Numbered from the stretch's first letter, positions 11,287 through 23,098 are shown. The stretch is DNA of 64,000 nucleotides from Rhytidiadelphus loreus (GCA_947034895.1 OX344761.1:92021447-92085446), one strand, 5' to 3'. The notes: generated from the sequence alone by a model not told the origin. Numbers and translations are program-made.

Positions 11287-12064
11287 GGGGCCCTTCTCTC
11301 TCCCAAAACACCCCCAATACTTGTTTTGGGTCCGTGGGTCCAACCTCTCTTGGTTTTGGCAACTTTTGGCCAACACTACCTACGGTGTTTTGGAGCACTT
11401 TTGCTCTTCTTTGTTGTTGCAATTTTAGTGTTGAAGGTCCGTGGGGGGCCCTTCTTCTTGTCTTGTAACTCTCGTGAGGTTTCTTTTCTAAGTTTTCTTA
11501 CCATCCAAAGTCGGGTTGGGTGTCCTTGTCCGTGTCTTGTACTAACCCTGGAACCACCCTCCACTGTACCTTGGCGATGCCGCTTTGGGGAGCTTCCAGT
11601 TCATGTTGTGTTATGTATGTTGCACTAACCTTCTTTTACTAACCACGTTCTTTCCGCATTTCGTTACTAACCCAGTCATTACCTTTGCATTGGAGTCGAG
11701 TCATTGTGTCCGTATTGGAAAAGAGTGGGATAGTTCCCCTAGGGGTAACCAGACCCCACCGTTCCTTGTACAAGTTTAGTCCTAAATTGTGTGTTAAAGG
11801 GTCCACCATACGGCGGAGCTTTGAACCTCTAAGGGAAGGCAAAAATCCTAAATTTGGTGTTAAAACCAAATTGACGGCGAAGCCTTGAACCCCCCACGTG
11901 GTTAGTTCCAAAGTTTAGTTTCCAAAACGCTTGGAAACTATTCAAAGTTTAGCCTCCAAAAGTAGAGTGTCAACCGTAAGAACCACTCTCAATTGTGTCT
12001 TGTTATAACCCCCACGGGAATAGGGGTCCCCCAGTTGTTTGGAGCGTGTGGACGTTTTTTTGGG

Positions 12065-12195
12065 TTTGCCCGGCAGCTCAACCCAGCAGCTTGCCCAGCT
12101 TGCCCAACAGCCAGCCCGCTTGCACAAGCAGCTAGCCCGGCAGCCAGCCCGCAGCTTGCACAGGCAGCTTGCCCGCAGCTCGGCCCAATTGGGGT
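12065..12195. repeat. CAGC/TTGCCC minisatellite inside the solo LTR
   Basis: Imperfect tandem copies of blocks such as CAGCTTGCCC and CAGCCAGCCCG. Where it is open the frame gives an Ala/Pro/Gln/Cys-rich peptide, most likely a repeat artefact. Confidence 0.7.
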
Positions 12196-12231
12196 CGGGT
12201 TTCGTTGTTGTTCTTTTTTTTTGGGAGAAAA

Positions 12232-12400
12232 TTAGGAAGGAGATAGAGTAGGAGACTAAGAAAAATTAGTAAGTAGATAGAGTAGGAAACTAAGGAAAAA
12301 TTAGCAAATACATAGAATAGGAGACTAGGGAAAGTTAGTGAGTAGATAGAGTAGGAGACTAAGGAAAAACTAGCAAATAGGTAGAATAGGAAACAAGGGA
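12232..12400. repeat. Tandem repeat of GAGTAGGAGACTAAGGAAAA units
   Basis: About four imperfect copies of a unit of roughly 35-50 bases containing AGATAGAGTAGGA(G/A)ACTA(A/G)GG and TTAG(C/T)(A/G)A. Lies inside the solo LTR. Confidence 0.75.
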
Positions 12401-13615
12401 AGGACCTCGCCATACACGCTAAGGAAGGAGAAATCAAAATACAAGAGACGTTTCCATCTCACCTCACCAACCCTCCCCTTCAACACCACACATCACCACC
12501 ACCAAATGTAAGGAGGAGAAGTGGGGGAAAGAGCTTAGATAGAATTGGGGCACCATCGAGAGGGTAGGAAGGAAATCTTCTCCACCATTAGGGTGAGACG
12601 AGCGTAAGAGGTAGTTAGGCCATATTTTGACTTTTAGATTCTTTCCGCATTAGGATAATATGACATGTAAGGGGTAGTTAGGACGTAGTTTGACCTTCTA
12701 AGTAGGTAGGTGTCCAACCCACCCCCCTCCATCAATGGGGCACGCGGGTTGAGGAGAAGGGGAAAGAAGAAAGAAGTGGCATGCACGGAAAAGAAGTGTT
12801 AGTCTTTTGAAATTACAAATACGACGGGACCAACCAAATACGTGCCCCACAAACTACAATTTACCATGGTAGAAGAAGGTGAATTGACCGCTCTCCTCAC
12901 GGAACACCACACCGGAGTAAGAACCTAACTTCTCCCCTCGTCGTTGGCCCACTAGGGGAAAAAAGTCCCAACTAGGCCGAGAGCTAGGTACCATTAGAGT
13001 CCAAGTCAGGTCATGTATGATTAGGAAATCTTAGAGTAGGTTTTGAGGGGTTTCCAAAAACATAAGACACGTAGGAATCAGAGTTAGGATGGCTGAGATA
13101 TTGATGGATGAAGTTTAGAGCCCGAAACGGATGAAACTTGGACGTAGTCGTCCACCCAAGTTGGGGCTTAGGATTTAGATAGAGAATAGGGAGTCAGGTC
13201 CGTAAGTCAAATTTCACCCCCAACCAGATTTGGAAACCCATAGGAAACCATGGATGAAGTTTGGTAGCCTTGCGGTCAAAACTTCATCCGTCCATAGCAG
13301 GTGATTAGAAAGTCCAAATCGAGCGAGTCTTAGGTTTTTAGAAATGGCGTGAGATAATCTTTTATCTTAGGACATTAGAATAGGAGTTGGAAATAGGAAA
13401 CACAAAAACATAGTATAGCAGGATAGTCAACTTAGGAGTCATTAGAACCACGATTAGAGAGTCACAATTAGGAACTTAGCAAAAAAGATCCATTGCTTGG
13501 AAGGCACAATAGATTGACGCTTAGACACCCCTTAGAGTAGGACACTATCATAGAACTAGAACCTGGTTGTGTTCGCTGATTTACCAAGGGTGGGTAAATA
13601 AGCGCCCACAAAGTA

Positions 13616-13880
13616 CCACAAAGATAACGAAAAATCTTCTTAACACCAAGCCAATGATCTAGAGTTGAGTTATGCATGAATTGTGATAAATGGTTGATAG
13701 AAAAGGCTAGATCCTAGTAAGTACAAATAACCAAATACTAGAGACTCCCAAGAGCTTGGTGTTTGAGAAGGCAGTGGAGATTGAAGGTTGGTTTGATCGG
13801 AAAGATCATCATGCTAGTTCTTTGAATAACCCATAGTCACCAACGGCTAAGGGAGTAGAAACAACATTAGCAGTAGTCAT
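13616..13880 (-). pseudogene. Copia RT/RNase H junction fragment
   Basis: Minus-strand translation gives the block between RT and RNase H: VSTPL near the DNA transposon junction, then HNSTLDHWLGVKKIFRYLCGT near 13630-13680, with stops between. It is bounded by the solo LTR on one side and the 7.5-kb DNA transposon on the other. Codon phase continues into both neighbouring copia fragments once each insertion is removed. Confidence 0.75.
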
Positions 13881-13908
13881 CTCGGGTACGCAACTCCCAT
13901 ATTATATG
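13881..13908 (+). repeat. Left TIR of the 7.5-kb transposon
   Basis: 28-bp terminal inverted repeat, pairing with 21362-21389 with transition mismatches at positions 2, 3, 4 and 9. Confidence 0.9.
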
Positions 13909-14399
13909 GCCTTGATTTTAATTACTTATAATGCATTTTAGTCTAATTTCAAGGGATGTTATTTGTTTTAATTTAGAAAAAGTCTTGTAGCCCTTTCAAC
14001 AAGGAATCCAAAAATGTAAATATATACATTAAATGAGTATTTTTGAGGATAATAATAGCATTATAAATCTAATTATATGAGTTTTTTTAATACATATATC
14101 ATGGGACAAGCTACCCAACTTTTGGGTCTTTTTAATAAAATTTTAATATAAATAACATATGACAAATGAATTTTAATTTTAATTGGAGGAAAATTTTTGT
14201 ATGAATTTTTTAAAATTATACATAGGCAACTTTGGGTGTGATAGTTGAGCTAGAAGATTGATGATTTATATTGGAATACTGGTTGTTTGGCTAAGATATG
14301 TGCTATTAATGACCAAATATGTTTCATCGTATCCAATGCACTTTGAGGGTATGACAATCAACAATATTGAAAACCGGTTATCTTAAGGGTATTCCAAGG

Positions 14400-16704
14400 G
14401 TATAGGGCAGCAAGTGTATTCTAAACCCTAGTGCCGTTAGTATCTTCGTTTTCAGTTCAGTCTGTTTCCCGCCCCGCTTTCTTCTGCCCAAGCTTTTGTC
14501 ACTTTCTTCCACTGCTTCTTCCTTCATTTCGCCTCAATCATTCTCTCTCATGTTTCTGTGTACTACTGTCTTCAATTTGGAAGGGTGTAAGAAGGTGATG
14601 ATTTGTTCATGCTTTTGATTAAGTTCGAAATTTTACATTAAGGTAAGTTACTGTTTCTATGTTTTTATCTTCCTGCTTGGATTAGGGTTTAAACTTTTGA
14701 GCCAGCTTGTGCACCTTTTGTGTTGCTTCTGTGTTTGCTCTTTGGATCATTGTTTGAGAGTAATCATACTTTAGTTGGCTTTGTTTTTGAGCTTTGCTGT
14801 TAACCCCTCATCGCCGGAGGGGACAAAAAGTGTCCTCACAGAAAATTCGAAGTGCTGTAACTTTTGCATCTAATGTCCAAATTCAATAAAACTTGTTGTT
14901 AAAGTTGCGCTCTCTCTTCTAGTTTATGTGGTAAAATTTTCAGATCAATCTAAGATGTATTGATTTCTTGGAAGTCAATCGAAGTTCACAGGTTTAATTT
15001 GAATTCACCAAATTACATTTGAAGGCAGAAACTTCAGGGGCTTGTATCTCCTTCATCCAATGTTTGTTTTCAATAAAATTTGTTGGGTTATGTTCCCCTT
15101 GATGTCTAGTTATTGTGGTAAGATTTTCAGGTCAATCCAAGTTGTTTTGAATGCGTGGGAGCAATTCGAAGTTCAAAATCCAAACATTTTTGCATTACCT
15201 TTGAACTGCGGCAGCTTATAACTTCTTCAGACAGGATTTGTTTTCAATCATTTTTGTTGGAAAAGTTGCATTGTATAATTTTTGTATTTGATCTTTACAT
15301 GCAGGTTTGAAAGTTGTGGCAGATGAAGCTAAAAATGCAGAAGCACAAGTAGTTGGTTGCACTTTTGCCCAAGAACTCATCAGGTAACAATTTTCAACTC
15401 CTTTGTTGCTTTTCTTTAAGGTAAAATCTTCATTGTCATCACTAATGTGATTCACTTATTTTTTTGTTAGTCTATAAACCTATTGACATGATTACCCTCT
15501 ACTGATGTTATTTAGTTTCAACTGAAGCTAATTTGGTCTTGTTTTGTTGCTTCATTATTGCAGGGATTCTTGGCAATTAAAAAACTTTGCTTGATTGGAG
15601 AATTTTAACTCTACTTGTCATGGAATCTGTAATTTTGCATGGAGTTACTTGCACTTTCAACAGTTTATAAGACAAGAATTTTGAATGGTATGCAATCCCA
15701 ATTGAAATTTTAGTACTTGAATGCTACTTGAATCATATTGTTTACATCTATTGAATAGTTGTGCATTGAACACTCAAATTAATGATCAAGTTATGCACAT
15801 CTCAAATTTTAAGAATCATTTAAGTACAATTGAGCTTTTAGATTGAATTAATAAGTTAGGACCTTTGAAAATATAAGTGTTTGTCACTTAATAAATAGAA
15901 GTTGATAGTGAAGGAATTTGAATAAAATAGAAACTTAAATCAGCTAAGAAATTGAGCTTGAATTCTTATTGAAGAGTTGACTAAATATAACCAAGTGTTG
16001 GAAAAGTATGACCAATTGATTTAATTTTTTATTTAGTTTTTTATTGATGGATGTTTTGATAGATTTGTTGATTTGGTAACTCATTGTTGGCATTGCTTTG
16101 TTGATTTTTCAGAACATCCTATATATTTTATTATTGGTTTACTACATTATTTGATCTACAAAAGACATTGGTTTTGGAGTTACCACATCATCATCAAGTT
16201 TCAAGAAATTGTTACATTCAGGTGTTTAAGCTCACTTCAATCTTATTCCTTTTTAAGAATTTTTTTGAAGTGGTTGTTTTCTTCTTTATATTAAGAGCTT
16301 CTTAATTGTATGAAAAATTCTATTGTAAGCCTTATGTTTTTTAGCAATTTTGAGTATGTCATATATAGCCTTTTTTATAAAGTTTATTTGTTTTAGATCC
16401 AAATCATGTAAAATTCTTCACTAATGTTGGTAATGTAGAATTAGATTCTAATTGAATTATTTTTTGGCAATATGATCCATTTAATGTGTCATTTTCAAAT
16501 CATTGATCCTTGGTCCCAAAGGAAATGAAGTTCAGCCTATAGCTGCAGAGATTGATATGGTTTGGAATTCAAAAAGTAATATTTTATTATCAAGAGGTTT
16601 TGAAAGAAGTTTTATTAATTTCATATTTATTTGTTTTGATGATGCAGATGTGGTGGTATTATTGGTGTGATGTTTTTTGGTGACCATCTTCAAATTGGGT
16701 TATT
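14400..16704 (+). promoter_or_regulatory. Promoter and spliced leader region of the transposase gene
   Basis: A CT-rich start-site-like block lies at 14450-14570. A good splice donor (AAG/GTAAGT) follows at 14642, and a candidate internal exon at 15305-15383 is bounded by ACATGCAG and CAG/GTAACA. Between 14840 and 15290 there are three diverged tandem copies of a unit of about 150-170 bases (TTCAATAAAATTTGTTG..., GGTCAATCCAAG..., AATTCGAAGTTCA). The same unit is found reversed at 38.4-38.9 kb. A possible acceptor GATGATGCAG lies just upstream of the coding start. Exon assignments are provisional. Confidence 0.4.
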
Positions 16705-19700
16705 TTGGAACATACCAAATTTCATTCATATTTGGAATTGAGTTTCCAAGAATTGAGGATGGATGGTATTAAATTCCTAGAGTGCAAGCGTCGCACAGGC
16801 TGCAATGGAGATGGATGTTTGCTATTTGACCCTTCAGATGAAGATCCCATGCTTTGTGATTGTTGCTCTTGTCATAGAAGCTTTCAGCATGCCATTTTTG
16901 ATAAACCTCCAAGTAGTGGTGCTTGTGTAAAGAAACACAATAGTGGGGTTGATGGCTGTCAATTGTTTTATTTTGATGTGGCCAATGTTCGGAAATGTGG
17001 TGCATGTGGATGCCACAGGTCACTACATCAGCCTCTATCATCAACCTCACCATCATGTTCACATCAAACTACACGGAATTCAGTTATTAACACTGCTCCT
17101 TCATCACAAGGTGATATTATGTTGATAGATGATGATGAAGGTCTAAAAGAACCTGTAACTAAAAAGCTCAAAGTAAATGATGGATGTCTAATGTCAGTGG
17201 TACTTCATTTCCTTCTTCCAAGGTTAAATTGGAATTTTCTTTGGATGATACTAACTCTGAGGTTACAGAGAAGGATGTTAGTGATAGCTTGGAGGTTGAT
17301 GTAGTTGGCATACCCAAAAAGCTGCAAAAGAATTGGGAATTATTAGTGAAGAAGTATCCAGAGTGTGACTTTGGTAAGTTTACACCATGCCTTTCAAAGG
17401 ATGTGAAAAAAGGTTTGTCAACTTGGGTCATTTGGTGTAATCCTTGTCAAAAAGAGATGTGTATCAATCCAGGAAATTCATTTAACTTGTCTAACTTTGA
17501 GATACATCTTCAACCCAAGTTATCTCTCAAACGTGGAGTTTCCATTGAGAAATCAAAGCATGAGATGGCTTTCTTGGAACAAAGGAGAGTGACTGAGTTC
17601 AAGTTGAAAGCTACTACAACTACTGAACTTATTGAATTGAAGAGGAGATCTTGGATAGTGAAGCATTCTTCACAAGGTAACTATATCATTTCCCTTAGTT
17701 TTAGACAGTTTATATCATTTCATATTGTATGATTTTAATGAAGGTTTTTGTCATTTTTCAGGGGTTGTAATGATTGATGAGAATAATTGGAGATGCACAA
17801 TATGTGACTACAAGGGAAAGTTTGGGCAAGGTGACACAATTGGTGTTCACATGAAAGGAGCACAACATATACAATCAATGAAAAACAAGGATGTTGTTGG
17901 TGGGGGAGGTAACCAACTTACCATTGCTGCCTCTCTAGCAAAAGGGGTCAAATCAGGTGCAACTGAGTATCCTTCATCTTTTATCCCTAATCCCATTGAT
18001 ATTCCACATGATGTGTTATTGAGTTACATTGAAAAAAATGTTTGTCATGGATTCTACAACAAGTCATTAGTCATAATGAATGAGGTGGTAGATTGTAGCT
18101 TGTTACTAAATGATCTTCATGTTGGAACATTGTGGTATCCTGACCCACATTATTCTCAATGTATAAAGAAAAATGATGAAACTCTTTACATTAAAGGGAC
18201 ATTTAGGCATGTTGATTGTACCATCATGTTTTGTAACATGTGTCCCTTAATCCCAAAATTAGCTGACTTCAAAAAAAAATGTATGCGTTCAAATGATGGA
18301 GTAGTCCCTAGAGGAGAACGATTTATGCAACAGGGTACACATTTTGAATATCTTCAACATGAAGAATTGATCACTTCAGCTAGGGAGTGGAAGAAGAGAG
18401 CTGATGTTTATAGTGGCCAAGTTTTTATGTTGAATTTGGCTTTGATTAGAGCAAAAACAGCCAATCAGTATCTTCAGCATAAATTGAAGACTACTTTGAT
18501 TGAAGGCTCACTTCCTGAAATAGTAGAGCTTCTTAGAAAAGTTGTAGATTGTGGAGCTTTTTATAAAAGGTCCACTTTATATAATCTTTTGTTTGATACA
18601 ACTTCCAATTTGCTATCTGTTCACAAACATGGTGGGAATGGTCATGGAAAGAGGTATCACCCAAGCACTGTGAAATTACTTGAAGTAGTCCACAATTTTG
18701 GAGGGGCCTCTATACATAATTTTCTTTCTTCTAATTTGTTAGGTCCAGTTATAAATACTAGCCAAAAGATATATAAAAGTGAGGGATTTTTGAATACAGT
18801 TGGTCTAAATGAAGAGACATTTATTCATTTGTCATCAATACTAACAAAGTGTAAAGATAAACTTGGAATTTCAGGTCCCATTCCTTTTGAATGCTCTGAA
18901 GATGAGACTGCTTGTATTGCACTAGCAACTCTCAATAGGTGTAATGACTTCATTGATGGTTTTTGTGGAACCAAAGCTTCTTTAGAGACTCCTCATAAAT
19001 GTTCATTTGATCCAAAACCATCAGCTGCTAGCTTTGAGTCAATTACTAATGCATTTTCAAGCTTGAAGGTTGGTACCATGTGTCGTGTATTAGTAGCAAA
19101 TCCCTTGGTAAAAGGAATGCCTAGATTGATTTATGGAATATTAACCACATGCAACAAGAGTGATGCTGCCCAGGTTAAATTGCAATGGATACGCATTGCA
19201 GCTTTGCATAAGAAGCATCTAGAGGTGGCTATTGGTCCTCTTAGGGGGCATGCAAGTGATGGTGATGCAAGGAGGAGAAAACTGATGTTGGAGAGCATTT
19301 ACAAAGGTACATTTGGACTGAATGCAAATGGCTTTTTAATGAAGTCAGAGGTTGTTGATGGACATCCATTAATCATGGTACAAGATCCAATACATGTAGG
19401 TAAGAAACTTCGAAATCCTTTGTTGAGTCCTAGAAGAACAATATTTTGGGGTCATTTTTTGGCTCATAAAAACCATTTGCAATTGGTGATGGAATTGTTT
19501 TCTAGAAATGAACATGGTTTGTTGGATGAAGATATAAATGTAAAGGACAAACAAAATTATCCAGCTGTACAACGTATTTCATTTCCTAAGGTAAGAGCAT
19601 GTCTAGAAAAATTACATGCTGGAATAATTGTAAAAGGAGTTTTCAAGAAGGAATGTGTATTGGGCACAATCATTCACTTAGAAGTGTTATGGGCATTTTT

Positions 19701-21099
19701 AGAGATTTTCTATGGACGTGGAACAATGTATGAGAGGGTAAAACTTGCTTCATTTGTCACTCGTATGCTTTATTATGGAACTGAGTATATTCTTCATCAA
19801 AAGCATGGTCATACCATTGGAGGCAATTGGATGAGTAGAGAGACCCGCATTGCCTGCCTCATATCATGTCATGCAGCTGTTAATTATGTTAGAATGATGA
19901 GAAATAATTATCCTCATTTGCCATGCCCATTAAGTAATATTGGTTCAGATTGTTGTGAGGATTTTTTTTCCCTTCTTGGGCAACAAGTGAAGAACAAACA
20001 CACATTTTCAGTTGGAAAAGCTATTGAAAGATGCTCTCACATTGGTAGAACTGAACAAATCAAATATTCTGATGATAGAATATCATTTGTACAATCTTGG
20101 CGGAGGAAGAATATTTGGTGGTTATCAAATGCTCAAGTAGCAGATTCTAACTTGTGTGATTATGTTTCAGTGACTGATGAAAATCTTGAAAAGGCTTGGT
20201 GTGAGGGCATTGTCATGGCACAGAATAGGGCTGAGAGGGCTGCCATGAAGGAAATACTCCAAACATCAGGGAAATGGACTAACCCTTGTCCTCCTTCTTT
20301 TAGTCATGAGTCATTAGCTTCTAATTCACATGAAAATTGTACTGAAAAAATTAGCAATGATATTATTGATGATGGACCTCTTAGAGAAGCCACAATAGTT
20401 TTACAATCAACATTGTTGCATGTTGAGCAAAGAAATGGTTTAGATAATAGGATGTTGAGTGAAGGTTCAAGAAACATTTCAAAACACTCTTCTACTATTG
20501 AAGTACCAGGTAAAGGTCAAGTATATAAAATGAGATTAATTTCTGAATTGAATATACACTCTCTTGAGAAGTTGCCCTTAGATAGGTTGAGGCGTGTAAA
20601 GTATAAAACTACAGATTTAGATGCTTATGTGCATGATGATGATCAAGTACATATTGGATTGTTTGATGATGTAGGACTTTTGTTTGATGAAGGGAAAGGG
20701 AAGTTGGTATGGCATATTAATAGGGTGCAGAAAATAGTCAAGGCTGTTGGAGAAAAAGGAGCTCTAGTGGATTATGTACGAAATGTTTCACTTTCTGATG
20801 AGAAAATCAATATCTTGCCTAAGTACTACAAGCACATTGTAGGATTGCAGTATACATATGGAGGTTATGAAGGAGCTGAATGTGACTTTATTGGTTTGGA
20901 GAGTGTTGTATGCCTTGTCACAGTAGTCATTGATGCAGATAATGATGTTTATACATTGGCTGTAGAAGATCGTGATGCATTGGACAAATATGTAGATTGT
21001 GAGATGAAGCGTAGAGGCTCATGTAGTGGAGTTAGAAGTAGGGAGGAGTATGCTACATCTGTAATTGCTACACCTCCTCCCAAAAGAGGAAGACCTTGA
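16705..21099 (+). CDS. DDE-like transposase with two ZF-HD-like fingers (two exons, one apparent frameshift)
   Basis: The first segment (from ATG 16705, or the in-frame ATG at 16759) has two Cys/His modules at residues 25-62 and 73-108. The second reads KKH...GVDGC...KCGACGCHRSLH, closely resembling the ZF-HD dimerisation finger of plants. The frame shifts between 17181 and about 17200; no sensible intron fits, so this is a 1-base lesion or sequence error. A clean 85-bp intron (17677-17761; CACAAG/GTAACT...TTTTTCAG) joins to the long second exon, which ends at TGA 21097-21099. That exon opens with a C2H2/BED-like finger (CTICDYK...HMKGAQH). Acidic residues compatible with a DDE triad lie in SDGDARRR (19255-), QDPIHVGKKLRN (19381-) and SDCCEDFF (Glu 19957-19959). 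The C-terminal region ends in basic KRGRP, possibly a nuclear signal. Triad assignment is inference. Confidence 0.75.
17677..17761 (+). other. Intron of the transposase gene
   Basis: 85-bp GT-AG intron. The donor follows CACAAG and the acceptor is TTTTTCAG after a T-rich tract. Splicing joins ...HSSQ to G-VVMIDENNW in phase. Confidence 0.75.
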
Positions 21100-21361
21100 A
21101 AGGACCTTGTAGTATTAGCAAATACTACTATGACATCTACTTCTAATACTCCCATTAGGCGCTCTACAAGATTAACAAAATAGCTCTTTCAAATTTTCTT
21201 CATATACACTAAGAAGATTTTTTTTATAATAAATATGCAACCCATAATTTTTTGTAGCTATTTTATTTAATTTTGTCTTCACCCAACATTTTGGTCATTT
21301 TAATTCCATTTTATTTTTACAAAAGCCATCCTTTAAGCTGTTTTAATGCTGATGACCCCTG

Positions 21362-21389
21362 CATATAATATGGGAGTTGCATACCTAGG
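21362..21389 (-). repeat. Right TIR of the 7.5-kb transposon
   Basis: Inverted partner of 13881-13908, directly followed by the GTAGTCAT duplication. Confidence 0.9.
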
Positions 21390-21397
21390 GTAGTCAT

Positions 21398-22120
21398 ATG
21401 AAATCTAATGAGTAGATCTTTAATGTATTTATCTTGCATTAAGGTTAATGTCTTATTGGCTCAATCACTCTTAACTTGAATACCAAGAATATACTCAATC
21501 TCCTAATTGTCGGTCATGGAGAAAAGCTACTTGAACAAAGCTTTCACAGCACATAAGGAATCCAAGTTGTCAGAGATTGATATGAGATCATCAATGTAGA
21601 GACCCAAAATTAGGAGAGAGGTGTGATCTCGTTTAATATAAACATTTGTGTCAGAGACACATTTAGAAAAACCGTGGTTTAATAAAAAAACATCAAAAAG
21701 TTTGTACAACATACAAGGAGCTTGTTTAAGGCTATAAATTGGTTTGAGTAGGTGACACACTTTGTGTTCTTAGCCATATTGTATATAACCCTCAAGTTGT
21801 TGAATATAAATTTCTTCCCTAAGTATTCCATTTAAGAATTTTGTGACCACATCCAGTTGATGGATGTATTAATCATAAAGTGTTGCAAATGTAAAGAGTA
21901 CATGTAACAAGGTCATCTTGATGACAAGTGAGAAAGCGTCAAAATAATCGACACCTTTTGCCTAGGAAAAACCTCGGGCCACAAAAGTGGCCTTGTAATG
22001 CAATAATGAACCATCAGAGTTGAATTTACAATGAAAAATCCACTTGGTATTGATCAAAGACTAGTCGGAAGGAAGATCAACTAGGATCCAAGTTTGGTTT
22101 TTAATCAAGGATTCATATTC
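21398..22120 (-). pseudogene. Copia reverse transcriptase remnant
   Basis: Minus-strand translation shows typical copia RT blocks in order: NQTWILVDLP, YKATFVARGF, GVDYFDAFS, HQLDVVTKFLNG, LKPIYSLKQAP, LYIDDLISI, and KYIKDLLIRF just before the transposon junction. At least five in-frame stops interrupt it. The catalytic YxDD motif is kept as YIDD. The N-terminal edge at about 22120 is followed by sequence with no recognisable integrase. Confidence 0.85.
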
Positions 22121-22912
22121 AGTATCCAATGTTGTTGCTAGTAGATACCATCGGGACTTTGGTTGACTTTGAAGTTGCTTGTGGGCACAAAGAAATCAAT
22201 TATTTTCCCCCACAGTGGAGGAGTATGTCGGAATGGGCTTTTGAGTCTTTCAAACACCAAGCAAGGAGACCCGCAACATTGGAGGAAACATGAGCAACTT
22301 CAGTGCCATAAACGATAGACCAAAGTTCCAACTGTATCAAGAGCATTTCAAGCTTGATACTCTAGGTAGCATAATTGGATGCAATAAATGGCAATATTGA
22401 ATATGCCCGGGAAGCTAAACTAATAGCCGAAGAGGCCATGTTGAAGTATTATTGGTTAGAGTTCTTGAGAAATAAGTGGAGTGCATAAGAGTCTTCTTGT
22501 ACAAAATATTATAAGGAAAGTTTGTTAAATTGTCATGGTGCGTTGATTGCGTTCAAGAAGTTTGAAGGTGCATGTGCAAGTCCATATGGAGTGTACACAA
22601 ATTCCAAGCGTTATTATTCTACTTCATTTGGTTCATTGAGTTCTTGTGGTGTGGTTTCAATTGGAATTTGGAAAAATCCGTGCAACTTGTAAGGGTAAGC
22701 GGTGAAAAACTTCACATGTCTCTACTTCATGTGCATCTGGAAATGTTTGAAGGATTGTGAGATTAAAAATTCTATTAAATATCTGCAACTAATTTTCTAC
22801 TTCAGTTTGTTCATCATCATTAATAAACAAGTCATAAATATCGTCGCTTGAACAAATAGCACCATGTATTGAAGAGAAATACATGGTGCTTAGTGACAAG
22901 CATTTATAAGTT
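22121..22912 (-). other. Copia internal region lacking recognisable gag, protease or integrase
   Basis: Only about 790 bases separate the RT from the primer-binding site, far less than an intact copia element needs. Only the edge next to RT shows copia-like residues. A large internal deletion is inferred. Confidence 0.5.
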
Positions 22913-22924
22913 GCTCTGATACTA
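22913..22924 (-). other. Primer-binding site of the copia element (initiator Met tRNA)
   Basis: On the minus strand TAGTATCAGAGC directly follows the right LTR. It is one base different from the TGGTATCAGAGC complement of the plant initiator tRNA-Met 3' end used by Ty1/copia elements. Confidence 0.75.
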
Positions 22925-23098
22925 TGTGAAGCAACAATGTGCAAAAGTACTAATGGATTCAAATAAATTCATATATTAATAATGATAGAATAAGTAACAA
23001 GTACAACCTTTTTATAAAAAGAAAAAGACAACATTGGAGTAAACAGAAGGGTGTAACGTTTGAGTCTTTCTAATATCTAGTCAGTTACAACACTAACA
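22925..23098 (-). repeat. Copia 5' LTR (right copy)
   Basis: 174-bp LTR matching 8982-9152. It ends with the ATCAT target duplication at 23099-23103. Confidence 0.88.

Larger units (their letters stand above)
10018..13610 (+). mobile_element. Solo LTR of about 3.6 kb inserted in copia RNase H
   Basis: The insertion begins TGTGAGCC, ends GCGCCCACA, and is flanked by an exact 5-bp duplication AAGTA (10013-10017, 13611-13615). These are the terminal bases and duplication size expected of an LTR. Removing it with one AAGTA restores the copia reading phase across the RYLCGT motif. No coding region or second LTR is visible inside, hence solo LTR rather than a complete element. A TATA box at 11279-11286 fits a U3 promoter and fixes the orientation. 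It is GC-richer than its surroundings and holds a minisatellite and a tandem repeat. Orphan ORFs at 11.2-12.4 kb show no recognisable domain. Confidence 0.78.
13881..21389 (+). mobile_element. Complete 7.5-kb DNA transposon with 28-bp TIRs and 8-bp TSD
   Basis: The left end (CTCGGGTACGCAACTCCC...) and the reverse complement of the right end (CCTAGGTATGCAACTCCC...) align without gaps for 28 bases. There are four mismatches, all transitions. An exact 8-bp duplication GTAGTCAT abuts both ends (13873-13880, 21390-21397). Removing the element and one duplication restores a continuous copia reading phase. It encodes a large DDE-like transposase (16705-21099) behind a long leader region. An 8-bp duplication is usual for hAT, P and Zisupton-type elements. 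The protein lacks the typical hAT C-terminal dimerisation block I would expect, so I leave the superfamily open. It is probably young: TIRs and most of the ORF are intact. Confidence 0.92.
8982..23098 (-). mobile_element. Full-length Ty1/copia LTR retrotransposon, decayed and nested
   Basis: Both ends are near-identical LTRs (8982-9152 and 22925-23098) beginning TG and ending CA, flanked by an exact 5-bp duplication ATCAT (8977-8981 and 23099-23103). The element runs on the minus strand: the primer-binding site abuts the right LTR and the polypurine tract abuts the left LTR. Reverse transcriptase (21.4-22.1 kb) and RNase H (13.6-13.9 and 9.5-10.0 kb) remnants are in copia order. Only about 0.8 kb lies between the RT and the right LTR, so gag, protease and integrase are mostly deleted. 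Three later insertions (9189-9395, 10018-13610, 13881-21389) account for most of its apparent length. Many stop codons make it inactive. Confidence 0.9.

Noticed and set aside
11326..12437. ORFs inside the solo LTR
   Set aside because: Overlapping frames on both strands, partly within minisatellites; no gag or pol motif.
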